A stretch of DNA of 64,000 nucleotides from Pseudomonadota bacterium (GTDB lineage Bacteria > Pseudomonadota > Alphaproteobacteria > Rhodospirillales > Magnetospirillaceae): contig JAJZVW010000010.1 of assembly GCA_021847015.1 (NCBI GenBank), positions 1 to 64,000 of the forward strand. The letters run 5' to 3'. Of this stretch, positions 43,926-52,845 are shown one piece after another (position 1 is the first letter of the stretch; the number at the start of each line of letters is the position of its first letter). Below the pieces are notes generated by a model that did no database searches, had not been told where the DNA came from, and saw only the letters and a list, made by a program, of their open reading frames with translations. The position numbers and the translations under genes are program-made.

Positions 43926-45086
43926 TCACCCTGCCACCACCTTGCCCCCGTGCCAGCGGCGCGTCAGCGCCCACGCCATGCCGGCCGCACCCAGGCTGGA
44001 GGCGGCCATGGCGAGGAACGCCCCGCCGGCCACATGCTGGTACAGCCAGCCGGCCAGCGGGGTGGCCAGTCCGGGCACGGCGCCCGCCGCGATGCCGGCA
44101 TAAAGGCCCTGGGCGCGGACGCCGAGGCGCGCGGGCACGGCGCGCTGGATGAAATGCATGGCCCCCAGATGGGCGCAGCCGAAGGTGGCCGCGTGCAATA
44201 CTTGAGCGGCGGCCAGGACCGGAACCCAGGTGGTGGCGGCCAGGATTGTCCAGCGCAGCACTCCGCCCAGGCCCGCCGCCAGCAGCAACCCGCCCGGCCC
44301 CAGCCGCCGCACCACCGGGCCGGAGATGGCGAACAGGACGATTTCCGCCAGCACGCCCTCGGACCACAACAGGCCGATGGTGTCGCCGGGAATGCCGGCG
44401 GCCCGCCAATGCAAGGTGGCGAAGGCGTAATAGACGGTGTGGGATGCCTGGTTGAGGCCGGCGAAGGCCAGGAACAGCAGGAACGGCGCACCGGAAAGCA
44501 GCGGGCGCAGGGTGGGCGCCGGGTCCGTGTCGGCGGGGGCGCGCAGATCGGGCAGGGCGAGGCAGACGAGCGCCGTTGCGCCGAGCAGCCCCGCGATCAA
44601 CCACACCAGGACCGACGGCGGCGCGTGCATGAGCAGTTTTCCGCCGAACACGGCGGTGGCGATGAAGGCCGCCGAGCCCCACAGCCGCACGCGCCCGTAA
44701 TCAAGGCGCCATTCCTGGGCGCTCATCATGGCGAGGCTGTCGCCCACCGGCATGATCCCGCCCCACAACCCTACCGCCAGCGCGGTGACGGCCAGGATCG
44801 CCCAGAAGCCGCCGGTGGCGGCGAACAGCGTCCATGCCGCCGCCGCGCCCGCCGCCAGCACCAGCATCGGCAGGCGGCGGTCGCCGCGCCGGTCCACGAC
44901 GGCGCCGACCACCGGGTTGACCGCCAGCCGGATCAGGTAGGTGAGCGAGACGACCACGCCGATCTGGGCGGCGCCGAGACCACGGTCGGCCAGCCACACG
45001 GGCCAGAACGGCAATTGGACGCCGACGGCGGCGAACAGGGCCGCGTAATAGGCCGCCAGCCGGATGGCCGCGCCCTGGCGGCTCAT
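43926..45086 (-). CDS. MFS transporter
   Basis: A 386-residue inner-membrane protein with about twelve hydrophobic helices and an MFS loop motif (GAVVDRRGDRRLP, after the second helix). It resembles the MFS_1-like / nucleoside-symporter-type branch. The substrate is unknown. The start overlaps the ChbG/HpnK gene by four bases (ATGA), suggesting coupled expression. Confidence 0.87.
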   Translation of the reverse strand: MSRQGAAIRLAAYYAALFAAVGVQLPFWPVWLADRGLGAAQIGVVVSLTYLIRLAVNPVVGAVVDRRGDRRLPMLVLAAGAAAAWTLFAATGGFWAILAVTALAVGLWGGIMPVGDSLAMMSAQEWRLDYGRVRLWGSAAFIATAVFGGKLLMHAPPSVLVWLIAGLLGATALVCLALPDLRAPADTDPAPTLRPLLSGAPFLLFLAFAGLNQASHTVYYAFATLHWRAAGIPGDTIGLLWSEGVLAEIVLFAISGPVVRRLGPGGLLLAAGLGGVLRWTILAATTWVPVLAAAQVLHAATFGCAHLGAMHFIQRAVPARLGVRAQGLYAGIAAGAVPGLATPLAGWLYQHVAGGAFLAMAASSLGAAGMAWALTRRWHGGKVVAG

Positions 45087-45934
45087 GCGGACAGGCGTGC
45101 CAGCCGGATGCCCCTGTCCGCCAGGGATTTCCCGCATTCCTCCGAGGCGAGGAAGCGGAATTCCACCTCGCGCTGGCCGGTCAGACGGTCGGCGGCCTTG
45201 AGCGCATCGTCCACGAAGCCAGGATGGCACATGACCAGGGTGCGGGGCGCGGGGGAATCGGTGAAGGCGCGGAACAGATCGCCATAGGGCACCCGGTCCG
45301 ACAAATCGTAGACGCCCCGGAACGAGCCGTTGTGGGGCACGCCCGCGCGCACCAGCATGCGGCGGAATCCGCGCCCCAGCTCCGAGATGATCAGCGCGCG
45401 CACGGCATCGACCCGGCGGGACAGGATGGCGAGCGGCGGCTCCCAGCAGCTGCGCACCCAGCCGCGCCCGCCCATGCGGTCGCGCCACACATCCAGAACC
45501 ACGTCGCGCACTGTGGGAAGCTGGTGGACGTGATGGTGGCCGTCCAGAAAATCGGGCGCGCGGCCCATTTCCGCCTCGAACGCATCGAACTGGCGGTTCA
45601 CTTCCGCCGCGATCTCGGCCCGGTCCAGCCGGCCGGTCACCGCCCGCTTGATGACGCTCTCCACCGTCGGCAGCGTCCCCCCGGGCGCCAGGGACGGCAT
45701 GGGTCCCAGCGGGCGCTGCTCGGTCAGCGTGATGTGCAGCCCGATATCCGCCCGATCCGCCAGCGGGGCGATGTCCTTCGCCGCCTCGGGCCAATACGCG
45801 GAGCCTGTCATGCAGCCGGTGGCGTTGAGCCGGCCCAGGACGATCAGGTCGCGGATGGCGCGGCTCACCCCCGGCGCCAGACCGTAATCGTCGGCGCACA
45901 GGGTGACGGTGGGGGTGGGCGAAGGCTGGGTCAT
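45083..45934 (-). CDS. hpnK: ChbG/HpnK-family deacetylase
   Basis: A 283-residue YdjC-type carbohydrate deacetylase. Metal and catalytic residues are in CADDYGLAPG (Asp pair near residue 14), DIGLHITLTE and FLDGHHHVHQLP. Members deacetylate amino sugars; some lie in hopanoid operons (named HpnK) but no other hopanoid gene is near. The MFS gene follows directly and may export or import the sugar. Symbol is by family resemblance only. Confidence 0.85.
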   Translation of the reverse strand: MTQPSPTPTVTLCADDYGLAPGVSRAIRDLIVLGRLNATGCMTGSAYWPEAAKDIAPLADRADIGLHITLTEQRPLGPMPSLAPGGTLPTVESVIKRAVTGRLDRAEIAAEVNRQFDAFEAEMGRAPDFLDGHHHVHQLPTVRDVVLDVWRDRMGGRGWVRSCWEPPLAILSRRVDAVRALIISELGRGFRRMLVRAGVPHNGSFRGVYDLSDRVPYGDLFRAFTDSPAPRTLVMCHPGFVDDALKAADRLTGQREVEFRFLASEECGKSLADRGIRLARLSA

Positions 45935-46170
45935 GGCCGGGGAACATAAAGCGGCGACCGGCGGGACGCAACGGGGTGGGGCGGTGGGGATAGGGGGTGG
46001 CGTTTGGCTCTCTATCCGTCATGCGCGGGCGTGAGCCGCGCATCTCCGTGCCGATCCCAACCGCACGGCGATGACGTCCAGACGGCCTCATTCATCGCCT
46101 GAACCCGTTTCCTTGCTGGGGGGTGGAAAAACCGCTGTCGGAGACAATGTTCTCAAGTTCTCTATCGCAG

Positions 46171-47250
46171 TCAGTCAAGGCTTTCCCGATTGTGTTCTTC
46201 CTGGGTTGAAAATTTCCGCCTAATGTGTGGTTTCTGAATATCGGTCATTCTGGCAAGTGTGCGATGAAGCATTCTTGGAAATTCTCTGAATAATATATGG
46301 TTTTCGACGTCTCCGCCAGTAAGCTCTTCGATGAACGGGCTGCGAAATAGAGTCTCCGAAAGTCTCTCGATACGAGATATCTCTTTCTTTATGTTTGATG
46401 GCTCGCCCGATTTAATGGCTCGGTACACTTCCATCGCGAGTTCATAAAGCCAGGGTGCATCATCCCTCACCACACTGGCAGCTAATAATATTGCAACTGG
46501 ATCACCAATTTTGCTACTCATGTGGAATATTTCATCGAACATCATCGGGTGAAGCCGGCGCGCTCTCCGGCGTGATAAAATTCGTTCATCAGATTCTAGT
46601 AAACGTTCTGTCACGCGCGAAGGGAGGGCTTTCATTTCCTCGACTATTTTTGCTATTGAGTTTTCTCCTGGTATATCTAATTTTTCCTTGGCGCCTGCCG
46701 ATGTGCCGATTTTTTTAAGAATTTCGGCTTCTGTATTCTTGAACATTGTGACTTGAGTCTTGACAACGTCGGCATCAAGTTCAAGTCCAGGCACGCGTTT
46801 CGACAATTGGTTTATGAGCTTTGTGAGATCTGCTTCACTGTCGTCCATGTTCTGGAACTGATAAAATGGTCCAGCACTTACTCTGTCGAGCGGAATTCCT
46901 AGAGCAACACCAATGACTGGTGTGCTAAGTTTACCTTTTGCAACCCCAGCTTCAAACAAAATCCAGGGGCGATCGACACTGCGCTCCGTGAATAAGCAAA
47001 TAACATCCGAGGTGGACTGCAAAGCTGACATAATTCGCTTGTACCATTCCTCTCCGAAATCGATGCCGTCCCCTCCTTTCTTGTCGGATGATCGAAATGT
47101 TTTTATCATTCCAGCGCTAACGCTTTTCAGTAACTTGCTGAAAGCTTCCGCAAAATCTGCATCGCGAGAGTCGTGGCTAATAAATACAAGAGGTGTCGAC
47201 GACAATACCTCGCTTTTTTCTTGATTTTTGGATTTGTCCGCGTCGGTCAT
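46171..47250 (-). CDS. TIR-domain protein, candidate defence NADase
   Basis: A 359-residue protein. The N-terminal TIR domain (about residues 20-165) has the first strand LVFISHDSRDADFAEAF and the conserved RPWILFEAGVAKGK, in which E100 matches the catalytic Glu of NAD-cleaving TIR proteins. The rest is mainly helical, rich in Arg/Glu/Leu, and not recognised. Codon use and base content are visibly AT-richer than every neighbour, indicating recent transfer. No partner gene (sensor, effector, Thoeris-like SIR2) is adjacent. Flanked by a segment of short degenerate repeats at 47532-47650. Confidence 0.88.
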   Translation of the reverse strand: MTDADKSKNQEKSEVLSSTPLVFISHDSRDADFAEAFSKLLKSVSAGMIKTFRSSDKKGGDGIDFGEEWYKRIMSALQSTSDVICLFTERSVDRPWILFEAGVAKGKLSTPVIGVALGIPLDRVSAGPFYQFQNMDDSEADLTKLINQLSKRVPGLELDADVVKTQVTMFKNTEAEILKKIGTSAGAKEKLDIPGENSIAKIVEEMKALPSRVTERLLESDERILSRRRARRLHPMMFDEIFHMSSKIGDPVAILLAASVVRDDAPWLYELAMEVYRAIKSGEPSNIKKEISRIERLSETLFRSPFIEELTGGDVENHILFREFPRMLHRTLARMTDIQKPHIRRKFSTQEEHNRESLD

Positions 47251-47813
47251 TGAAATTCCTCAACTGAAAATCTGGCACAGGGATCAATGTCGATTGGGGG
47301 GCAGTTTCGTGACGACCACAAAGCGAGTCAATAGGATTTCAGCTACAGTTATGGTAATGCTAACAGTGCGTTGGTTACGTGATGAGGTTGGCGGCCTTTG
47401 CTCACGCGCCAAAGTGGTCGTTTGGAAACCGACCATGGAGGGGACCGTCCACTCCATCATTGTAACCTATGATGGCGAAAAGTTGTTGGGTGCGGCGTTC
47501 CAAGGCGCACGCTCAACCACTTGTTAACTCCATTACGGTGACACTCCACTCCATTACGGTGACACTTCATTACGCATTACGGTGCATTACGGTCGCATTA
47601 CGGTGACACTCCACTTACATTCACTTACATTACGGTGACACTCCACTTAATTGCCCGTCCATGCCAACGTCCCCTCCCTTCGCATCGCGGACATTCGGTA
47701 AACTCGATATCTGCCGGCATTTTCAACCTGACACACGCCGTCCCCGTCGCTGGCCTTGACGTGCCCCCACCGTTCGCGGCATGCCTTGGGCCGCTTTGTC
47801 CCGGGCCGGTGCC
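47251..47813. other. Non-coding stretch between TIR gene and pabB
   Basis: A gap of 563 bases. It holds the TIR promoter region, a short ORF-like frame without recognisable content, the ATTACGGTGACACTCCACT repeats (47532-47650) and the pabB upstream region. No RNA gene was recognised. Confidence 0.5.
47532..47650. repeat. Clustered degenerate repeats of ATTACGGTGACACTCCACT
   Basis: At least four full or partial copies, near 47532, 47553, 47599 and 47630, separated by irregular short spacers, with extra fragments of CATTACGGT between. The unit resembles sequences found beside transposase genes of several families in Gram-negative bacteria. No transposase remains. Confidence 0.7.
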
Positions 47814-49178
47814 ATGACCACCCTCCACCCCATCCCCTTCGCCGATCCCGTGGCGGCCTTCGCCCGCTGGGCGGAGGCGCCGTGGGCGATGCTGTTCGAC
47901 AGTGCGGGCGAGGATGCCGAGCGGGGGCGCTATGCGTTCATCGCCGTGGACCCGTACCGCACCGTGGCCTCGGTGGACGGGCGCACCGAGATCGACGGGC
48001 GGCCGGCGGATATCGATCCCTTCGACGCCCTGGCGCGGGAACTGGCCTTGGTGCCGGTGCAAGCGGCCGGTCGGCCGGTGCCGTTCGTGGGCGGCGCGGC
48101 GGGGATGCTGGGCTACGAGACGGGCCGGCATCTGGAACGCGCGCCCGCCCGGCACAGGGTTCCCTCCGGCCAGCCGGACATGGCCATGGGCTTTTACGAT
48201 GCCGTCGCCGCCTTCGACCGGCGCGAACGCCGCGCCTGGGTGATCGCCGCCCGGCCGCAAGCGGGGGCCAAGGCGCGGGCGTTGGCCGCCGCCCTGGCCG
48301 ACTCGCCGCCGCTGCCGCGATTGCCGCCGCCGTCCCGCGTGCGCTGGCGGGCCGAGCTTGACCGGGCGGAATATTTGCGCCGGGTCGAGCGGGCCATCGC
48401 CTATATCCGGGCCGGCGACGTCTTCCAGGTCAATTTCACCGCCCGCTTCCTGGCGGCGCGGCCCCAAGGGCCGGCGGATTTCGACTTGTACCGCCGGCTG
48501 CGCGCGGCCAACCCGGCGCCGTTCGCGGCGTTCCTGCGCTGCGGCGAAACCTTGACCGTGGCCAGCGCCTCGCCGGAACGGTTCCTGTCGCTCGCCGCCG
48601 ATGGCCTCATCCAGGCGCGGCCCATCAAGGGCACGCGGGTTCGGGGCGGGTGCGCGCCCAGCGACGCCGCCGCCGCCGCAGAACTGGCGGCCAGCGTCAA
48701 GGACCGGGCCGAGAACCTGATGATCACCGATCTGCTGCGCAACGATATCGGCCGGGTGGCCGAGATCGGCAGCGTGCGGGTGCCGGTGCTGTGCGGGGTG
48801 GAGAGTTTCGCCACAATCCATCATCTGGTCTCGGTGGTCGAAGGCCGGCTGCGCGCCGGCCTGGGGCCGGTCGATCTGCTGCGCGCCGCCTTTCCCGGCG
48901 GGTCCGTCACCGGCGCCCCCAAGGTCCGCGCCATGGAGATCATCGACGAGCTGGAGCCGGCGGCGCGCGGCCCCTATTGCGGGGCCGTCGGCTGGATCGG
49001 TTTCGACGGCGCCATGGATACCTCCATTCTGATCCGCTCGCTGGTCCTTACCCCCGACACCATCGTTGCCCAGGCGGGCGGCGGCATCGTCGCCGATTCG
49101 GTGCCCGAGGCCGAATATGCCGAACTGATGGCCAAGCTCGCCCCGGCGCTGGCCGCCTTGCCCCAGGAGGACGAATGA
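47814..49178 (+). CDS. pabB: Aminodeoxychorismate synthase component I
   Basis: A 454-residue chorismate-utilising enzyme making 4-amino-4-deoxychorismate for folate. Motifs: GDVFQVNFTARF, ASASPERFLS, the PabB-specific PIKGTR (TrpE has PIAGT), DLLRNDIGRVAE, and FPGGSVTGAPKVRAME. The next gene pabC overlaps by ATGA and completes p-aminobenzoate synthesis. ATG 47814 is the family start; a longer frame from 47781 is less likely. Confidence 0.94.
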   Translation: MTTLHPIPFADPVAAFARWAEAPWAMLFDSAGEDAERGRYAFIAVDPYRTVASVDGRTEIDGRPADIDPFDALARELALVPVQAAGRPVPFVGGAAGMLGYETGRHLERAPARHRVPSGQPDMAMGFYDAVAAFDRRERRAWVIAARPQAGAKARALAAALADSPPLPRLPPPSRVRWRAELDRAEYLRRVERAIAYIRAGDVFQVNFTARFLAARPQGPADFDLYRRLRAANPAPFAAFLRCGETLTVASASPERFLSLAADGLIQARPIKGTRVRGGCAPSDAAAAAELAASVKDRAENLMITDLLRNDIGRVAEIGSVRVPVLCGVESFATIHHLVSVVEGRLRAGLGPVDLLRAAFPGGSVTGAPKVRAMEIIDELEPAARGPYCGAVGWIGFDGAMDTSILIRSLVLTPDTIVAQAGGGIVADSVPEAEYAELMAKLAPALAALPQEDE

Positions 49179-49978
49179 CGGTTTGGCTGAACGGTGCGCT
49201 TGCCGGCGCCGAGGCGCGGATCGACCCCGCCGACCGCGGCTTCACCCTGGGCGATGGGGTGTTCGAGACCATCCGCGTGCAAGGCGGCGTGCCCCGCCAT
49301 CTCGGCCGCCATCTGGAGCGCCTGCGCGCGGGTACGGAGCGGCTCGGCTTCAGGGTGGGCTACGACGATGCCGCGCTGGCGGACGGCATGCTGGCGCTGC
49401 TGGCGGCCGAGGGGCTGACGGATGCGGCGTTGCGTCTGACGGTGACCCGCGGCCCCGCCCCGCGCGGCCTGTTGCCCCCGGCCCATCCCACACCCACCGT
49501 GCTGATGGGCGCGGCGCCGCTGCCGGCGCTTCCGGCCGAATTGCGCGCCGTCATCGCCGCCGTCACGCGGCGCAACGAACACTCGCCGCTCGCGCGGATC
49601 AAGGCTTTGGGTTACCTCGACAACATCCTGGCGCGGCAGGAGGCGGCGGAGCGTGGCGCCGATGACGCCATCCTCTTGAACACCGCCGGGCGGGTGGCCG
49701 AGACCACCATCGCCAACCTGTTCGTGCGCCTCGGCGATACGGTGGCGACCCCGCCGGTCGAGGAGGGCGCGCTGCCCGGCATCGCGCGGGGGCGGGTTCT
49801 GGCGGCATTGGGCGTTGCCGAGCGGCCGCTGGCGGCGGCGGATCTGGCGGCGGCGGACGAGATCGTGCTGACCAACAGTCTTGGACTCCGCGCCGTCGTC
49901 GTCCTCGATGGGGAAACGGTGGGCGCGGGCGCGGCCGGGCCGCTGTATGGGGCATTGACGAAAGTGTTCGAGGAGTAA
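49175..49978 (+). CDS. pabC: Aminodeoxychorismate lyase / class IV aminotransferase
   Basis: A PLP enzyme of 267 residues, likely releasing pyruvate to give p-aminobenzoate. The Schiff-base Lys is in ARIKALGYLDNILA, followed by GRVAETTIANLF and a C-terminal EIVLTNSLGL (cofactor-phosphate binding). Branched-chain and D-amino-acid aminotransferases share the fold; the ATGA overlap with pabB decides the name. Confidence 0.9.
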   Translation: MTVWLNGALAGAEARIDPADRGFTLGDGVFETIRVQGGVPRHLGRHLERLRAGTERLGFRVGYDDAALADGMLALLAAEGLTDAALRLTVTRGPAPRGLLPPAHPTPTVLMGAAPLPALPAELRAVIAAVTRRNEHSPLARIKALGYLDNILARQEAAERGADDAILLNTAGRVAETTIANLFVRLGDTVATPPVEEGALPGIARGRVLAALGVAERPLAAADLAAADEIVLTNSLGLRAVVVLDGETVGAGAAGPLYGALTKVFEE

Positions 49979-49982
49979 AAAA

Positions 49983-50070
49983 GCTTTGTCGTTCCGAGGG
50001 AGCTTTAGCGACGAGGAACCTTTCACGCACGGTGGGTGAAAGGTCCCTCGGCTTCGCTCGGGACGACAGA
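49983..50070. repeat. REP-like palindrome
   Basis: TTGTCGTTCCGAG on the left pairs with CTCGGGACGACAG on the right, enclosing CCTTTCACGCACGGTGGGTGAAAGG. Same subfamily as the two copies at 43744-43917. It directly follows pabC and may end its transcript. Confidence 0.8.
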
Positions 50071-50194
50071 CATTCCACCCGAAAGTCCAGCCACACGGGT
50101 AGCCCATCCTTGCCTTCCTTTGGTCACACCGATCAGGCCCATCGGTTGGGTAGATTGGGTCCGAGAGCAGAGAGACAGGGAAAGGAGGTCGGAT

Positions 50195-50359
50195 ATGGTT
50201 GGACTGATCTTCGAAGACGTGCGCCGGATCGTGCTGGGTCTGTTGTTCGTGGTCGCTTTCGGGTGGGTCGCCGCCCTTGTCCTGCCCGGGGAGCACCAGG
50301 GCGAGGCGCGGTGGCAACAAATGGCTTCGGCCGGCGACGTGATCGCACCGCAGCCTTGA
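50195..50359 (+). CDS. Small single-pass membrane protein, 54 residues
   Basis: One hydrophobic helix (IVLGLLFVVAFGWVAALVLP, about residues 12-31) with a short acidic/polar C-terminal tail. AAAGGAGGTCGGAT directly before the ATG is a near-perfect ribosome-binding site, which is the main evidence that it is real. Family not recognised. It is convergent with hypE. Confidence 0.6.
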   Translation: MVGLIFEDVRRIVLGLLFVVAFGWVAALVLPGEHQGEARWQQMASAGDVIAPQP

Positions 50360-50408
50360 CGGGGGGGTCCTGGGGGTGCCGGTTTGGCGCTCCCAGGGCT
50401 CGTTGGCA

Positions 50409-51458
50409 TCAGCAAATCCGCGGCAATTGCTCGCCCGCCAGCCAATCCACCACCCGCGTGCCCCCCATCGTGGTTTCCATCTGGACGAAATGGTGGTCAT
50501 CGGCCCGGCAATGGCCGATCAGGGCGGTGTTGCGCCCCAGCGGATGGCTCCGCATCGCGTCCAGCAGCGGCCCGGCATCCTCGGGCGCACAGATACAAAT
50601 CAGCTTGCCCTCGTTGGCGACGTAGAGCGGGTCCAAACCCAACAGTTCACACGCTCCTCGGACCTGGGGTGATACCGGTATGGCTGCCTCGGTCAGCGCC
50701 ATGCCCACCCCCGATTGGGCGGCGATCTCGTTCAGCGTCGCCGCCAGTCCGCCCCGTGTGGGGTCCCGCAGGGTGCGGATGCCCGGAACGGCCGCGACCA
50801 TGTCCGCCACCAGGGTATGCAGCGCCGCCGAATCGGAGACCAGATCGGTCTCGAACGCCAATCCCTCGCGCCGGCTCATCACCGCCATGCCGTGGTCGCC
50901 GATGGTGCCTGAGACCAGGACGGCATCGCCCGGCCGCGCCCTGTCCCCCGAAATGTCCACCCCGGGCGGCACCATGCCGATGCCGGCGGTGGTGATGAAG
51001 ACGCCGTCGCCCTTGCCCTTTTCCACCACCTTGGTGTCGCCGGTGACCACCGGCACGCCGGCCTCCTTCGAGGCGCGGGCCATGGATTCGACGATGCGGC
51101 TGAGATCGGCGAGCGGGAAGCCTTCCTCAAGGATGAAGCCGGCCGAAAGCGACAACGGGCGGGCGCCGGCCATGGCGACGTCGTTGATGGTGCCGTGCAC
51201 GGCCAGGCTGCCGATGTCCCCGCCGGGAAAGAACAGGGGGCTGATGACATAGCCGTCGGTGGTCATCACCATGCGGCCGCCCGGCACGTCGAAGGCCGCC
51301 TGGTCGTTGCCCCGGCGCAAGGGTTCGTTGTCGAGGGCGGCGACGAACATCTCCGAGATCAACTGGGCCATGACCCGTCCGCCGCCGCCGTGGCTGAGGT
51401 CGATGCGGCCGTGGGCGATGTCCAGCGGGCGGGGGTGGGCGCGGCGCGGCAAGGTCAT
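50409..51458 (-). CDS. hypE: Hydrogenase maturation factor HypE
   Basis: A 349-residue protein that dehydrates a carbamoyl group on its own C-terminal Cys to a cyanide ligand for the NiFe centre. The PurM-like ATP-binding part has GDTKVVEKGKGDGVF, and the C-terminus is PRIC, the modified cysteine. Start ATG 51458 overlaps the hypD stop. Last gene of the hyp operon. Confidence 0.95.
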   Translation of the reverse strand: MTLPRRAHPRPLDIAHGRIDLSHGGGGRVMAQLISEMFVAALDNEPLRRGNDQAAFDVPGGRMVMTTDGYVISPLFFPGGDIGSLAVHGTINDVAMAGARPLSLSAGFILEEGFPLADLSRIVESMARASKEAGVPVVTGDTKVVEKGKGDGVFITTAGIGMVPPGVDISGDRARPGDAVLVSGTIGDHGMAVMSRREGLAFETDLVSDSAALHTLVADMVAAVPGIRTLRDPTRGGLAATLNEIAAQSGVGMALTEAAIPVSPQVRGACELLGLDPLYVANEGKLICICAPEDAGPLLDAMRSHPLGRNTALIGHCRADDHHFVQMETTMGGTRVVDWLAGEQLPRIC

Positions 51459-52597
51459 GGGCGGCGCTCCTTTCCGGCGGTGCGGAACCGCCCATAGGTC
51501 CAATGGGCGGCGCAGGCGCCTTCGGCCGAGACCATGCACGAGCCCATGGGGTTGTCGGGGGTGCAGGCCGTGCCGAACAGCTTGCACTCGGCGGGGCGTT
51601 TGACGCCCCGCAGGATGGCCCCGCATTCGCACGCCTTGTTGTCGGCCACCGGCTGGTCGGGGACGTCCCAGCGGCGCTCGGCGTCCCAGGGGGCGAAAGC
51701 GTCGCGGATGGCAAGGGCCGAGCGGGGCAGCAGCCCCAGGCCGCGCCACTCGAAGGTGTCGCGCAGGCGGAACACCTCCGCCATCAGCGCCTGGGCTTTG
51801 GCATTGCCCTCGCGGGTGACGGCGCGGATGAACTCGTTTTCGACCGCGTGGCGGCCGTCGTTGATCTGGCGCATCAGCATCAAGATGGCCTGCATCACGT
51901 CCAGGGGCTCGAAGCCGGCGATCGCCACCGGCTTGCGGTAGCCATCGGCGAAGGGTTCGTAGGGCCGCGAGCCGATGACCGTGGACACGTGCGCGGGACC
52001 GATGAAGCCGTCGAGCCTGACGCCGTTTTCGCTCCCGGCCTCGGGGCTGTCGAGGATGGCGGCGATGGCCGGGGGCGTCAGCACGTGGTTGCAGAACACC
52101 GAAAAATTGCCGAGACCCTGCGCCTGCGCCTGTTTCAGCGCGACGGCGGTGGGGGGCGTGGTGGTCTCGAAACCGATGGCGAAGAAGACGATTTGCCGCT
52201 CGGGATGCCGCCGGGCCAGCGCGAGGGCGTCCATGGTGGACTGGACCATGCGCACGTCGCAGCCTTCGGCCTTGGCCTTCAGCAGCGATATCCGCCCCGA
52301 TGCGGGGATGCGCATCATGTCGCCATAGGTGCACAGCGTCACGCCGTCCTGGCGGGCCAGCCAGATGGCGGCGTCGATGCGGGCGATGGGCAGCACGCAG
52401 ACGGGGCATCCCGGCCCGTGGATCATGCGCACGTTGGGCGGCAGCAGGTCTTCCAGGCCGTAGCGGCTGATGGCGTGGGTGTGGCCGCCGCAGAATTCCA
52501 TCAGGCGGTAGGAGCGCGCCGGGTCGGCCTCGGCGGCGATGGCCCGGGCCAGCCCCTTGGCAAGGGCGCCGTCGCGGAATTCGTCGATGTATTTCAT
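51455..52597 (-). CDS. hypD: Hydrogenase maturation factor HypD
   Basis: A 380-residue Fe-S scaffold on which CN and CO are added to iron with HypC. Motifs CGGHTHA (about residue 36) and GPGCPVCV are intact, and the C-terminal cysteines CECGAILRGVKRPAEC and FGTACTP...CMVSAEGACAAHW bind the cluster. Overlaps hypE and hypC by four bases at its ends. Confidence 0.95.
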   Translation of the reverse strand: MKYIDEFRDGALAKGLARAIAAEADPARSYRLMEFCGGHTHAISRYGLEDLLPPNVRMIHGPGCPVCVLPIARIDAAIWLARQDGVTLCTYGDMMRIPASGRISLLKAKAEGCDVRMVQSTMDALALARRHPERQIVFFAIGFETTTPPTAVALKQAQAQGLGNFSVFCNHVLTPPAIAAILDSPEAGSENGVRLDGFIGPAHVSTVIGSRPYEPFADGYRKPVAIAGFEPLDVMQAILMLMRQINDGRHAVENEFIRAVTREGNAKAQALMAEVFRLRDTFEWRGLGLLPRSALAIRDAFAPWDAERRWDVPDQPVADNKACECGAILRGVKRPAECKLFGTACTPDNPMGSCMVSAEGACAAHWTYGRFRTAGKERRP

Positions 52598-52827
52598 GCC
52601 GGCCCCGCCGCCGTGACGCCCAGTTCGGCGAACAGCGCCAGGGTCTTTTCCGCCTCGGCGGGGTCGAGCCTGGTGAGCGCGTAGCCGACATGGACGATGA
52701 CGTAATCTCCCGGCGCGACGTCGGACACGAGGGCGAGCGAAATCGTCTGGCGCACGCCGCCGATCTCCACCTTGGCCATGTCGTCCGGCAACACCTCGGT
52801 CACAAGGGCAGGCAGCGCGAGACACAT
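52594..52827 (-). CDS. hypC: Hydrogenase maturation chaperone HypC
   Basis: A 77-residue protein beginning MCLALPALV, with the essential Cys2 after Met removal, and the VAPGDYVIVHVGYAL motif. It carries the Fe(CN)2CO unit from HypD to the large-subunit precursor. It lies 18 bases after the short hypF. Confidence 0.95.
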   Translation of the reverse strand: MCLALPALVTEVLPDDMAKVEIGGVRQTISLALVSDVAPGDYVIVHVGYALTRLDPAEAEKTLALFAELGVTAAGPA

Positions 52828-52845
52828 CCCGGTTTTTCCCTTCCG

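Noticed and set aside
47228-47527. 99-codon frame between the TIR gene and the repeats
   Set aside because: No recognisable domain, overlaps the TIR start region on the other strand, and no ribosome-binding site was seen; possibly a decayed gene but not supportable.
47532-47650. CRISPR array
   Set aside because: Units are degenerate and spacers irregular and very short or absent; no cas genes nearby.
47814-49178. Anthranilate synthase TrpE
   Set aside because: The signature is PIKGT rather than PIAGT and the next gene is a class IV aminotransferase/lyase, both pointing to PabB.
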